Of a DNA stretch of 64,000 nucleotides, positions 19,732-28,197 are shown piece by piece. Under the pieces are notes generated by a model. It did not search any database, was not told the DNA's origin, and saw only the letters and a program-made list of their open reading frames with translations. This DNA comes from Phytophthora hibernalis (taxonomy: Eukaryota > Oomycota > Peronosporomycetes > Peronosporales > Peronosporaceae), in the NCBI GenBank assembly GCA_012656075.1, contig JAAKBF010000056.1, forward strand, positions 806,001-870,000, in the 5' to 3' direction. The first letter of the stretch is position 1; every line of letters begins with the position of its first letter. A program made the translations under genes and the position numbers.

Positions 19732-20227
19732 CAAAGCTAAATCATGCGCTTCTCGGAGCACCTCATATAACTGAGTATCGTATAGCGTATTTACTGTCAT
19801 GTCAGTGTTTGAGCTGCTATCCTATCCTAATGCGACCGAAACAATCAACGCCATTCATTATCCGTTTCGCCTCGATGTCAACGCTCAACTTCACGTAGAT
19901 ACATGTATGAAAACTTCTTACTGGGTTTGTCTCTCTTCGAAAAATAGCATCGAACAAATTTATCTGGCTCAGGGACGTTTCGAAAACTTTAACCGCACTG
20001 CGAGCCTACATTTCATTCCCCCTACGAGGAAGGTGTGAATAATGCTGCCTTCCTCATTCCTCGTTTTCATTCCCTCCGATGTTAACCATATTTTCGACGG
20101 AACTCGTACAAAGCGGCTTGATTGACTCCTCATCGATACTAAGGCCACAGCCGCAAACCTTCTAACCGAAGAGCATTCATCCATTCTCATTCTTTCCGAC
20201 AGAAAACCTCGGCACCAAGACTTCATC

Positions 20228-21028
20228 ATGAAACCCACCACCTTCGTATCGTTCACGGTGGTCGCCACAGCGATGCTTCTTGCAGCGTCGCCCAACTCCG
20301 TCAACAAACACGGACAAATGACTAAGCCCACGCCACGACCCATCTCGCAACAGTACCGAGCCGACTGCGGAGCGCTCAGCAGAGCAGGAGACCAAGAGCT
20401 GCAGTACACACCCGTCGAGCTGCTCAGCGGCAGAGCGCAGGCCGACCAACCGGCAGCCGCTACCTTCAACATCATGAACGGGTGCAGAGGAACCGTCTAC
20501 GAGACCAACAACACCGTCACGCAGCTCACGGCCGGCACGCCCTTCGATGTCGAGTGGGTCATCCAGGCACCCCACCCCGGTACCATGGTGCTCAGCGTCG
20601 TCAAGCCCAGCACCGACAGCAGCGGTATCATCACCTACGAGTCGGTGGTCCAGCTGCTCACCATCAAACCTTTCGCTGTGACGTCGGACGGCAGCAGCAC
20701 CACCACGGCCACGATCCCCACGAGCGTTACCGGGTGTGGGTCGGCGGGCGACTGTGCGCTGCAGTTCTACTGGCACTCGGACCTGGCGAGCCAAACGTAT
20801 CCTACATGCGCCGACATCGTGGTGACCGGCATCGGGTCGGATGAGCAGTCGACTAGCACGAATATTAATAGCATGCCGACAGCAACAGCGAAGTCATTGA
20901 ATTTGGCGACCTCCGCTTCGAGCTCGAACGTTGTGGCTGGAGACGATGACGAGGACTGTGCGTCGTTAGACATTGCCGGTAGTGAGGGTGACGATGACTG
21001 CAGCTCTCTTAACATTGATTTGATTTGA
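20228..21028 (+). CDS. Secreted AA16-like LPMO with an acidic tail and an altered signal cleavage site
   Basis: The frame encodes 266 residues. The domain (His-Gly-Gln-Met, Tyr-Arg-Ala-Asp-Cys-Gly, FNIMNGCRGTVYE, QAPHPGTM, CALQFYWHSDLASQTYPTCAD) is nearly identical to gene 9. The residue before the would-be mature His28 is Lys, not Ala, and a Lys at the -1 position is poorly compatible with signal peptidase; a different cleavage would remove the histidine brace. The tail carries acidic units (DEDCASLDIAGSEG, DDDCSSLNI) like those of the AA17 gene at 18634 instead of the basic terminus, and then stops abruptly. At 21090-21194, in another frame, a further piece of such a tail (CALDIAGNEENEAAS) ends at a TAG, so the tail was probably cut short by about 70 bp of unrelated sequence. 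No GT-AG intron is obvious. Confidence 0.8.
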   Translation: MKPTTFVSFTVVATAMLLAASPNSVNKHGQMTKPTPRPISQQYRADCGALSRAGDQELQYTPVELLSGRAQADQPAAATFNIMNGCRGTVYETNNTVTQLTAGTPFDVEWVIQAPHPGTMVLSVVKPSTDSSGIITYESVVQLLTIKPFAVTSDGSSTTTATIPTSVTGCGSAGDCALQFYWHSDLASQTYPTCADIVVTGIGSDEQSTSTNINSMPTATAKSLNLATSASSSNVVAGDDDEDCASLDIAGSEGDDDCSSLNIDLI

Positions 21029-21089
21029 TTTGAAGTGAGGTACATTAATGTCAATTAACTAGTGCTAACGCCACCTAATGCCCATGCTC

Positions 21090-21194
21090 TGTGCTCTTGA
21101 CATTGCTGGCAACGAAGAAAATGAAGCCGCATCTCGGGGCTTCGGCGATCTCAGTGACAGCTACATGGATCTCAAAGTTGATGCAGACGCGTAG
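21090..21194 (+). pseudogene. Detached acidic-tail fragment downstream of the gene at 20228
   Basis: A 34-codon frame reads Cys-Ala-Leu-Asp-Ile-Ala-Gly followed by acidic residues, ending Asp-Ser-Tyr-Met-Asp-Leu-Lys-Val. The Cys-x-Leu-Asp-Ile-Ala-Gly phrase repeats the unit of the gene upstream, and the end resembles the Gly-Ser-Tyr to Gly-Lys-Val end of the AA17 gene at 18634. It is probably the stranded terminus of the AA16-like gene. Confidence 0.6.
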
Positions 21195-21539
21195 CCTTAT
21201 TGGTAAATCTTGCTGCCGATGTCGGCGTCAGGTATCGAATCGTCGCAGTGAGTACATGTAGTCGTTGTCTCTGTATACAACTCCCCTGTTCATTTTGTTG
21301 GACGATCCGAAGGACGATGCTGTCCGACAGACAAATGGCGCCATTTACCGCATACCCAGCTGGTTCAATGACCATTGCTGTGGTCCTGTGGTGGGCCGCC
21401 AGTGGCGGCACCCGTGCGGCAGCCCAGTCTGGTCTACCGGTACCGTAGTTGAATCCAAGCCTGGTCGAAGGTGTCGCGTAGCTCCAGAGCCATTCATCAA
21501 GATGACAGGCTTTACAGTACTGTACTGCGGCAGCCTTGC

Positions 21540-21905
21540 GGCGAATGTATCGGCAGCCGGATCAACTGGAGGACGCAATCTTGGGTTCGTAATCCAAGCC
21601 GTAGTCGAACTCCTGCAACACGTACTTCGGGTACATGTACATCTTTGGTCAATACGATCCGCTTCACAAGGTCGGATCGCACGTTCACGTTCACGATCTC
21701 GAGTCGGTTGTCGGAGCCGAGCAGCAGGGTGCGGTTCTCGTCCGACATTTCTTTGGGGAAGCAGTGGTAGATCTGCACCAGCTCCTGGACATCGAGACAG
21801 GGGGTCCCGCACGAGCGACAACACCATCAGCACTGCGTCGTTGTGCATGTACATGACGATACCTTTGTCGGACTTGACAGTCGTGTTGAACGTGAAGCCC
21901 AGCTA
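21540..21905 (-). pseudogene. GC-rich relic of an unrecognised gene
   Basis: On the minus strand a coding-like stretch reads LGFTFNTTVKSDKGIVMYMH, then continues after a frame change with VQIYHCFPKEMSDENRTLLL and LEIVNVNVRSDLVKRIV. The codon use is GC3-rich like genuine genes of the window. Stops follow on both sides. I do not recognise the family. The direction and the frame break suggest a truncated gene copy. Confidence 0.35.
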
Positions 21906-21909
21906 ACTC

Positions 21910-23098
21910 GAATCCGGGCTGTGGGTCTCGCCGTGTCCGTAGTCTGGCGGTTGTCAGCGATAACTTGCTGTGCTCTCATGTCCGGGCACTATACAGGTAA
22001 TAACGCAAGACGCGTTCGACTCGCTGCAGAGTGAAATTTGCAGGTCGAATTTCTTCCAATCAAAGGGCTGGGTTCCAAACACGGTCTCTTTGGATAAATC
22101 GTGATGGAAACCCGGTCTCTTTTGATAAATATCTCCGGACAGACACTGGACAACAACCAGCTGAACCTGTATTTATACATCGCGACCTGTGAGTGGGCGT
22201 TTGACTTCTCCTCTGTCATCGAGTCGCTGCTTCTGTCTTGACAGACTCAGATACGTCTGACTCTCGATCTTGTTCGGAGGATACAGCTCGTCAAAAACAC
22301 GAGATTACCCGCAAACCCCTTACTAATGATAGTGCTGCATCATTAGTCATATTGAAGGGTATTCGTATCTCCAAATTTGTTTCATACATGTATCCCTGTT
22401 GAGAGCATTTTTACCCAGGATATTACAACGGAGGATTTATTTGCTGTGCAGCCGGCACCTCATCTGCGTTAATCGCCGCAGCTGGTTTCGCGCACCGTCC
22501 GACCAGAGAGTGATCCACCCACCGCCCTTCTCTCGCCACCCCCTCTACACATGTAGAGACGCGATTGCCAACGTCAGGGTTCCTTCATTAATAAGAATCC
22601 TAATTCCAGCAGCTCCGGGTTGTATGACAACTTATCCGTTCGGTTGGCAGACTACACGTACTTGGAGCCGCGGCAAGTGTCTTCAGTGAAGGAAGCTTCA
22701 CAGCATGTCGGGATTCCTCCATCTGATCTCTCGGGGATAAAAGCTCGCGTCGATCTCTGGGCTTTGAGGATCATCGTGCAGCGTGTGCCACGCTGTCCGG
22801 AGCCAGATGATAAAAGTCTTCGGTGGCACCACGTGGCTTGTCAACTCATCACCATCTTTACATGCCGAAAACTGTCAAAAAAATGATAAAAATGCACACA
22901 AAAAGATTATAAAAGTGCTGTTCAAGCCACCAAAACGTTGCCATCAAGCGCAGCAGAGATGCGAGGCCATGGTGGTTTTTGCTGTTCGCGCGTGGATGGT
23001 CAAGGTCCCATGGATGGCCAGCTTCCGAGGAATGCATAGCGCAACTACTCAGTAGCCCTCAATATCTACGGGTTCCTCATTCAGTAGGTATAAAAGTT
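21910..23098. other. Intergenic stretch before the LPMO pseudogene at 23099
   Basis: I see no gene. The stretch has short open frames without domains, one TACATGTA palindrome near 22384, and A-rich runs near 22880-22910. Confidence 0.45.
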
Positions 23099-24020
23099 GG
23101 GGTTGCATCGAAATCATCCTTTGTAAGCGTGGTAGCCGCCGCAATGCTGGCCGCGTCAGTGCGTGGCCATGGCTACATGTCTGTGCCCAAGGCGAATATA
23201 CCCTCGTGGGCGACACGACACAATTATGGCGACCATCGAGGCGTCCGCGTCCGGATTCAGCGGCTCGTTCAGCGGATCTCCCGCCGACAACACGGCCGCC
23301 TTTACCAAAGGTTTTGAGGCGAGCAAGTACACGTCACTCAAGGAGATGATTTTGTCTTTGGGCAAGGTGACCTCCTCCGACTTCACGATGGAGTGCGGCT
23401 ACACTAACCCGGACGAGACCCCGCGGTCACTGCCAAAGACCTACGTCGAGTGGGCTCACGGTAGCGGTGAAGGGTTCACCGCGTCGCACGCAGGTCCACG
23501 CGAGGTCTGGTGCGACGACGTCCGTGTGTTCCAGGACGACGACTGTGCGGCGCACTACTCGACGGCGCCGGCGAAGGTTCCGTACGACCACGACGCGAGC
23601 CTTGGTGCTAGGCACATTCTACCGGCTAGCGCTGCACTCGTCCACCTGGCAGGTGTACCTACTCTGGAGAAAACCACGTCCACTGGTGCCCCTTCAAAGT
23701 ACGCGGTGGGTGGAAGTTCCTCGACAACGACGACTAACACGGAGAGCTCGGCTGCGACGTCCACTGGTGCCCCTTCAAAGTACGCGGTGGGTGGAAGTTC
23801 CTCGACAACGACGACTAACACGGAGAGCTCGGCTGCGACGTCCACGGAGGGGTCGGACGAAACTTTAACTTCTACGACGGATGCTCCTGCTACATGTAAA
23901 ATACGACGGAAGCTCCAGCGACAAAGATTACTTTTGCACCTGCAGAAAGCACTGTTGCTCCAACTGAAACGACATCACCGTCTATTGGTATCAGCAAGTG
24001 TATTGTCCGTCGCCACTACA
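23099..24020 (+). pseudogene. AA17-type LPMO pseudogene with start loss and frameshifts
   Basis: Homology starts with a signal peptide whose start codon position holds GGG (23099-23101), followed by VASKSSFVSVVAAAMLAASV and His-Gly-Tyr-Met. The frame then changes near 23190-23225. The central domain (TIEASASGFSGSFSGSPADN, SHAGPREVWCDD) is readable, but a conserved Cys is Arg and another Cys (Asp-Ala-Cys) is Ser. At about 23600 the FYWLALHSSTWQVY block slips to another frame, and the tail changes frame again near 23895, where a remnant SKCIVRRHY terminus appears. Loss of the start, of two Cys and at least three frame breaks make this a true pseudogene, unlike the single-indel genes nearby. The tail holds an exact 81-bp tandem duplication. 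Confidence 0.85.
23676..23837 (+). repeat. Exact 81-bp tandem duplication in the pseudogene tail
   Basis: Copies at 23676-23756 and 23757-23837 are identical by eye and in frame (27 codons, Thr/Ser/Gly-rich). Identity implies very recent duplication, or a collapse or expansion during assembly. Confidence 0.85.
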
Positions 24021-24398
24021 TGTATCATAGAGGTAGCCCTCGGTAGCACTGTACATGTACAAGTAGAAATTGGTTGTCCACCGTGTTAATTGGTTAATTT
24101 AAACCGGATTGTGGACATTTATTTACATTTCATCGTGGTCAAACTTAAAGAATAGCAGGCTTAATCTGTTGTGTCCTGTGGGTATCAGCTGGATGCATCA
24201 TGTAGATGGCCAGACCAACACAGTCTCAAATCGGAAGGTGCGATCCCCATCGTTCCATCTGGCCTCTAGCACGGGTGACAAGCAGATCCCAAGATTGCCA
24301 CGACTGTAAGTTGATGGTATCGGTCTGTACCAGTACAACTCTATACATGTATTAAAGCACTGCTGTTCTTTTGTAATCTCGGACAGCAAAGCCCCCAA

Positions 24399-24415
24399 CC
24401 ACTTTGCAATTTGCT
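24399..24415 (+). promoter_or_regulatory. Oomycete initiator-type core promoter of the AA17 gene at 24460
   Basis: CCACTTTGCAATTTGCT matches every position of the initiator plus flanking region and lies 45-61 bp upstream of the ATG. Confidence 0.7.
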
Positions 24416-24459
24416 CACGGCCACACACTTAACTTCCGACAGCAAACAGGTATTCAAAG

Positions 24460-25530
24460 ATGGTTCTCGGAAAAGCTTTCTTCTCAGCGATCGTGGCCTC
24501 CGCTATGCTCTCTGCTACCGTGCAGGGACACGGCTCCATGTCTGTGCCGAAGGTGGAGTTCACCTTCGTCGGTGACACGACGCAGTACATGGGAACGATC
24601 GACGCCGGCACTTCGGGTTTCACCGGCACCTTCGGCGGCCCTCCGACGGACAACACGGCCGCCTTTAACAAGGCCTTCGCCGCCAGCAAATACTCGTCGC
24701 TCAAGGAGTTCATGGCCGATAAGTTGGTCCTTGTGAACAAGGAGTTCACCAAGGAGTGCGGCTACACCAACCCGAAGGGGCCCGCACAGCCGGTGCCCGA
24801 GACGTACGTCGAGTGGAGCCACGGCGACGGTGAAGGATTCACGGCCTCGCACGAAGGCCCATGTGAGGTGTGGTGCGACGACACCCGCGTGTTCCAGGAC
24901 GACAACTGTCCTAAGAATTTCCCTACCGCCCCGGCCAAATTGCCGTACGACCACGACGCCTGCCTCGGCTCCTCCGGTCTCTCTCTCTACTGGATCGCGC
25001 TGCACGGGCCCTCGTGGCAGGTGTACATTAACTGCGCCGCTCTGGAGAAGTCCACTGGAACTGGTGCTGCGTCCAAGTTCGCTGTGGGCGCCAGTGGTGG
25101 CGGCGGCGCCACCTCGAACTCGACCACGCCCGCTGCCGGATCCTCATCTAGTGAGCAGGCTACGCCCGCTGCCGGATCCTCATCTAGTGAGCAGGCTACG
25201 CCCGCTGCCGGATCCTCATCTAGTGAGCAGGCTACGCCCGCTACCGAATCCTCGTCTAGTGGACAGATCACGCCCGCTACCGAATCCTCGTCCAGCGAGC
25301 AGACCACAGACGCTCCGGCGGCTGAGCAGGCCACCGACGCGCCGGCGGCTGAGCAGACCACCGATGCACCGACAGTAACTGAGGCTCCCACCACCCCTTC
25401 GGCCCCCGCTACGGACGCCCCAGCTGCCACTGAGGCCCCCGCCACGGACACTGTGGCCCCTTCGGCCCCGGAGACCGGCGCCAGTCAGACTAGCGACAAG
25501 TGCAGTGTTCGCCGCCGCCGCCGCAACTAG
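24460..25530 (+). CDS. Secreted AA17-type LPMO, gene 12
   Basis: The predicted protein has 356 residues: signal peptide 1-23 (ending Val-Gln-Gly), mature His24-Gly-Ser-Met, and a complete AA17 domain with SHEGPCEVWCDD and YWIALHGPSWQVYINCAAL. The linker starts with a Gly/Ala-rich hinge, then five 12-residue repeats (TPAAGSSSSEQA type), then an Ala/Thr/Pro/Glu-rich stretch, ending SDKCSVRRRRRN. The gene is uninterrupted and is probably one of the functional members. The linker is unusually rich in Glu and Gln for this cluster. It sits directly downstream of the pseudogene at 23099 in the same direction; the two share a MSVPK motif after the His and are likely tandem duplicates. Confidence 0.92.
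   Translation: MVLGKAFFSAIVASAMLSATVQGHGSMSVPKVEFTFVGDTTQYMGTIDAGTSGFTGTFGGPPTDNTAAFNKAFAASKYSSLKEFMADKLVLVNKEFTKECGYTNPKGPAQPVPETYVEWSHGDGEGFTASHEGPCEVWCDDTRVFQDDNCPKNFPTAPAKLPYDHDACLGSSGLSLYWIALHGPSWQVYINCAALEKSTGTGAASKFAVGASGGGGATSNSTTPAAGSSSSEQATPAAGSSSSEQATPAAGSSSSEQATPATESSSSGQITPATESSSSEQTTDAPAAEQATDAPAAEQTTDAPTVTEAPTTPSAPATDAPAATEAPATDTVAPSAPETGASQTSDKCSVRRRRRN
25126..25305 (+). repeat. 36-bp tandem repeats in an LPMO linker
   Basis: Five units of 36 bp start at 25126, 25162, 25198, 25234 and 25270. The first three are identical and the last two carry substitutions. Each encodes 12 residues of a Ser-rich linker, so copy number changes would lengthen the linker without a frameshift. 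Confidence 0.85.
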
Positions 25531-25911
25531 ACGCCAGGATAGTTTCTTAGCGTTCTAGGACGCCTTTGTGTATAGCGTGTTGTAGTCTTCGATCAAACAA
25601 CGCTCGGAGTTATGTAAAGCAGCAAGGTTTCGTGGTAGAGTCGGTCTTGAGACCGTCGGAACGAATTCATAAATGGATGTTAAAGTGTTTTCCGCCGATG
25701 CCCTTGTGTACCGAGCGTATCGATGTCTTCTCAATTTCTAAGGAGACGACACACCACCGGCAACAAGAAGCAACACACACTTTCTGCTTTTCTTCATTTC
25801 GTTTTATGCCTTCTCAGGCTTCACACCAAAATCTAACACTACAAGACCACCAAGCAGCACTGCTACCAAGTCACTCGCTACGCACAAAACGCGTCCACAG
25901 CTTCGCAATCT

Positions 25912-26844
25912 CTAATTGCGGCGACGACGCACCGAGCACTTGGTCGTGTCGGTGCTGGTAGCAGGTGTCGTAGTTATACTGGTAGTAGTCACTGTCGTGG
26001 CAGTCGGAGTGGCCGTCGTAACCGGCGCGGTCGTCGTCGCTGTGGTGGCCGTCGGGGCGTCCGTTGAAGTCGTCGTGTCCGTCGAGGTGGACGCGGAAGT
26101 GGACGTCGCGTAGTCGTTCTGGAACTCTAGCGAGCTGGAGCTCGAGTTGGACGCGACGGTGGTGCCGGCAGCCGACGATGCAGTGGACGAAGTGGTCGTG
26201 GTTGTGCTCGTGCTGCCCACGGCGTACTTGGACGTTGCACCTGTGGACGTGGAACTCTCGAGCGGTGCGCAGTTGACGTACACTTGCCAGGTGGACGAGT
26301 GCAGCGCCAGCCAGTAGAAGGTCAAGACGCTGCTGCCGAGGCACGCGTCGTGGTCGTACGGCAGCTGGGCCGGGGCGGTGGTGAAGTCGGCGGCGCAGTC
26401 GTCGTCCTGGAACACGCGCACATCGTCGCACCAGACCTCGCATGGGCCTTCGTGGGAAGCGGTGAAGCCCTCCGAGTCTGAGTGCGCCCACTCCACGTAC
26501 GTCTCCGGCAGAGGTTGGGCAGTCTCATCGGGATCGCACGCTCCGCAGGTGAGAGTCGCGTCCGTGACTGTGACAGTCGCCTTGTCGTTGATGAATTCCT
26601 TGAGTGACCCGTAGCTGCTTGACCCGAAAGCCGTGGTGAAGGCGGCCGTGTTGTCAGCGGGAGCTCCGTTGAAGGTGCCGCTGAGCCCCGAAGCGGACGC
26701 CTCGACGGTGGCGATGAATTGCGTCGGGTCGTTCGTGGTGAGGAACGTCACGGCTGGGGCCGATAGGTATCCGTGCGCATTGGCGGTCGCTGCGAGTGCG
26801 GCCGTGGCCAGCATGGCGGAGAAGGACGTGGCCGACGCAACCAT
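25912..26844 (-). CDS. Secreted AA17-type LPMO, gene 13
   Basis: The predicted protein has 310 residues: signal peptide 1-23 (ending Ala-Asn-Ala), mature His24-Gly-Tyr-Leu, a full AA17 domain with TIEAS-like segment (TVEASASGLSGTFNGAPADN), SHEGPCEVWCDD and FYWLALHSSTWQVYVNCAPL. The tail is Thr/Ser-rich with an Asn/Ser patch and ends TTKCSVRRRRN. The frame is clean. It is divergent from the gene at 24460 in orientation (their 3' ends face each other, 380 bp apart) and in the same direction as gene 14, about 430 bp from it. Confidence 0.92.
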   Translation of the reverse strand: MVASATSFSAMLATAALAATANAHGYLSAPAVTFLTTNDPTQFIATVEASASGLSGTFNGAPADNTAAFTTAFGSSSYGSLKEFINDKATVTVTDATLTCGACDPDETAQPLPETYVEWAHSDSEGFTASHEGPCEVWCDDVRVFQDDDCAADFTTAPAQLPYDHDACLGSSVLTFYWLALHSSTWQVYVNCAPLESSTSTGATSKYAVGSTSTTTTTSSTASSAAGTTVASNSSSSSLEFQNDYATSTSASTSTDTTTSTDAPTATTATTTAPVTTATPTATTVTTTSITTTPATSTDTTKCSVRRRRN

Positions 26845-26882
26845 TTTCGACGATGGACTTGTGACTGGAACTGCACTCGACT

Positions 26883-26899
26883 GAGCAAATTAAGATGTG
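26883..26899 (-). promoter_or_regulatory. Candidate initiator of LPMO gene 13
   Basis: The minus-strand TCACATCTTAATTTGCT matches the initiator pattern with one mismatch (T for C in CAATTT), 39-55 bp upstream of the ATG at 26844. Confidence 0.55.
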
Positions 26900-27275
26900 A
26901 CTGGAAGGAGCTCGTTAGTCGCCGCGGCCGAACTCGCAGACGCGATGAGGTGGTCATGTGTAAGAAGTTCAGGTCACCCTGCATCACAGTAGAGACGTCT
27001 GAAAAGCAAATCCTGTCGGATAATTCGGGTGACGATGTGCCATGAAGCCAGCTGGCCGCAGACTAGCGAAAAGTATGGACATAAAGACACTTTCGGCACC
27101 GACTGGGCCGGCAGAACGACACCTCTAAAATGGTGCTGCACCCCGTTACGAAAGTGTTGTTGAAAAGAAAAACACGTTAAGGGATTGATTGACAAACGCA
27201 ACATGTACGTACACATTCTACGCTACGCGCGACATCATCTCCACGCCGGCAATAACTAGCTGCTGCAGTTTACGC

Positions 27276-28142
27276 TTAGTCGCGGCGACGACGCACCGAG
27301 CACTTGCTCGTGTTGGTGGTTGGTGCATCTGTTGTGGTCGTAGTAGTCGTGGCTGTCGGTGTAGCTGTAGTAGTGGCAGGAGCGTTGGTCGTCGCTGTAG
27401 TGACGGTGGGCACCGTCGTCGCCGTCGTCGTTGCAGACGCATCCGTCGACGCCGACGAAGTTGTGGTGGCCTGTGCGGTCGAGTTCGTGCTAGTGCCAGT
27501 GCTCGAGCCCGACACAGCGTACGAAGACACGGCACCGGTAGACGTTGTCGTCTCCAAGGGCGCGCAGTTGACATACACCTGCCAGGTCGACGAGTGCAAG
27601 GCCAACCAGTAGAACGTAAGCGTACTGGTACCCAGACAGGCATCGCGGTCATACGGCAGCTCAGCAGGGGCCGAGGTGTAGTCAGCAGCGCAGTCGTCGT
27701 CGTGGAACACACGGACGTCGTCGCACCAGACCTCACAGGGACCTTCGTGCGAGGACGTAAAGCCTTCGGTAGACGAGTGCGACCACTCCACGTACTCGGC
27801 AGGAAGCGGCTGTGTCGTCTCGTCGGGGTCGCAGGAGCCACAAGTGAGCGTCGCGTCCGTGACGGTGACGGTGGCCAAGCCATTGATGAGATCCTTCAGC
27901 GAAGTGTAGCTGCTGGACTCGAAGGCAGTCGTGAAGGCGGCCGTGTTATCTGCAGGCGAGCCTGAGAAAGCGCCGCTAAATCCGGACGCTGACGACTCGA
28001 TGGTAGCGATGAACTGTGTGTTGTCTGTGGACGAGGAGAGGAAGGTCACGGCGGGTGCCGTCAAATACCCGTGACCGTTGACACCAGCCGCAAACACCGT
28101 CATGGTAAGCATTGCGGAGAAAGACGTCATGGATGCGACCAT
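27276..28142 (-). CDS. Secreted AA17-type LPMO, gene 14
   Basis: The predicted protein has 288 residues: signal peptide 1-23 (ending Val-Asn-Gly), mature His24-Gly-Tyr-Leu, and a canonical domain. From the mature His to the end of the domain it is nearly identical to gene 7 (13504-14766) in protein and DNA; most differences are silent. The signal peptide instead resembles that of gene 13 (Met-Val-Ala-Ser, Ser-Phe-Ser-Ala-Met-Leu). The tail is a short Thr/Ala/Ser linker ending TSKCSVRRRRD. This patchwork suggests gene conversion limited to the catalytic domain. The gene marks the right edge of the LPMO cluster. Confidence 0.93.
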   Translation of the reverse strand: MVASMTSFSAMLTMTVFAAGVNGHGYLTAPAVTFLSSSTDNTQFIATIESSASGFSGAFSGSPADNTAAFTTAFESSSYTSLKDLINGLATVTVTDATLTCGSCDPDETTQPLPAEYVEWSHSSTEGFTSSHEGPCEVWCDDVRVFHDDDCAADYTSAPAELPYDRDACLGTSTLTFYWLALHSSTWQVYVNCAPLETTTSTGAVSSYAVSGSSTGTSTNSTAQATTTSSASTDASATTTATTVPTVTTATTNAPATTTATPTATTTTTTTDAPTTNTSKCSVRRRRD

Positions 28143-28180
28143 CGTGGAGATTTTCTAAAGGCTGCTGCTGTCTGGTCGAT

Positions 28181-28197
28181 GGCGAATTGGGATGTGA
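28181..28197 (-). promoter_or_regulatory. Oomycete initiator-type core promoter of LPMO gene 14
   Basis: The minus-strand TCACATCCCAATTCGCC fits the initiator plus flanking region, 39-55 bp upstream of the ATG at 28142. Confidence 0.6.

Noticed and set aside
25126..25305. Regular 36-bp repeats resembling a CRISPR array
   Set aside because: The repeats are contiguous, without spacers, in frame inside a coding sequence, and the genome is eukaryotic.
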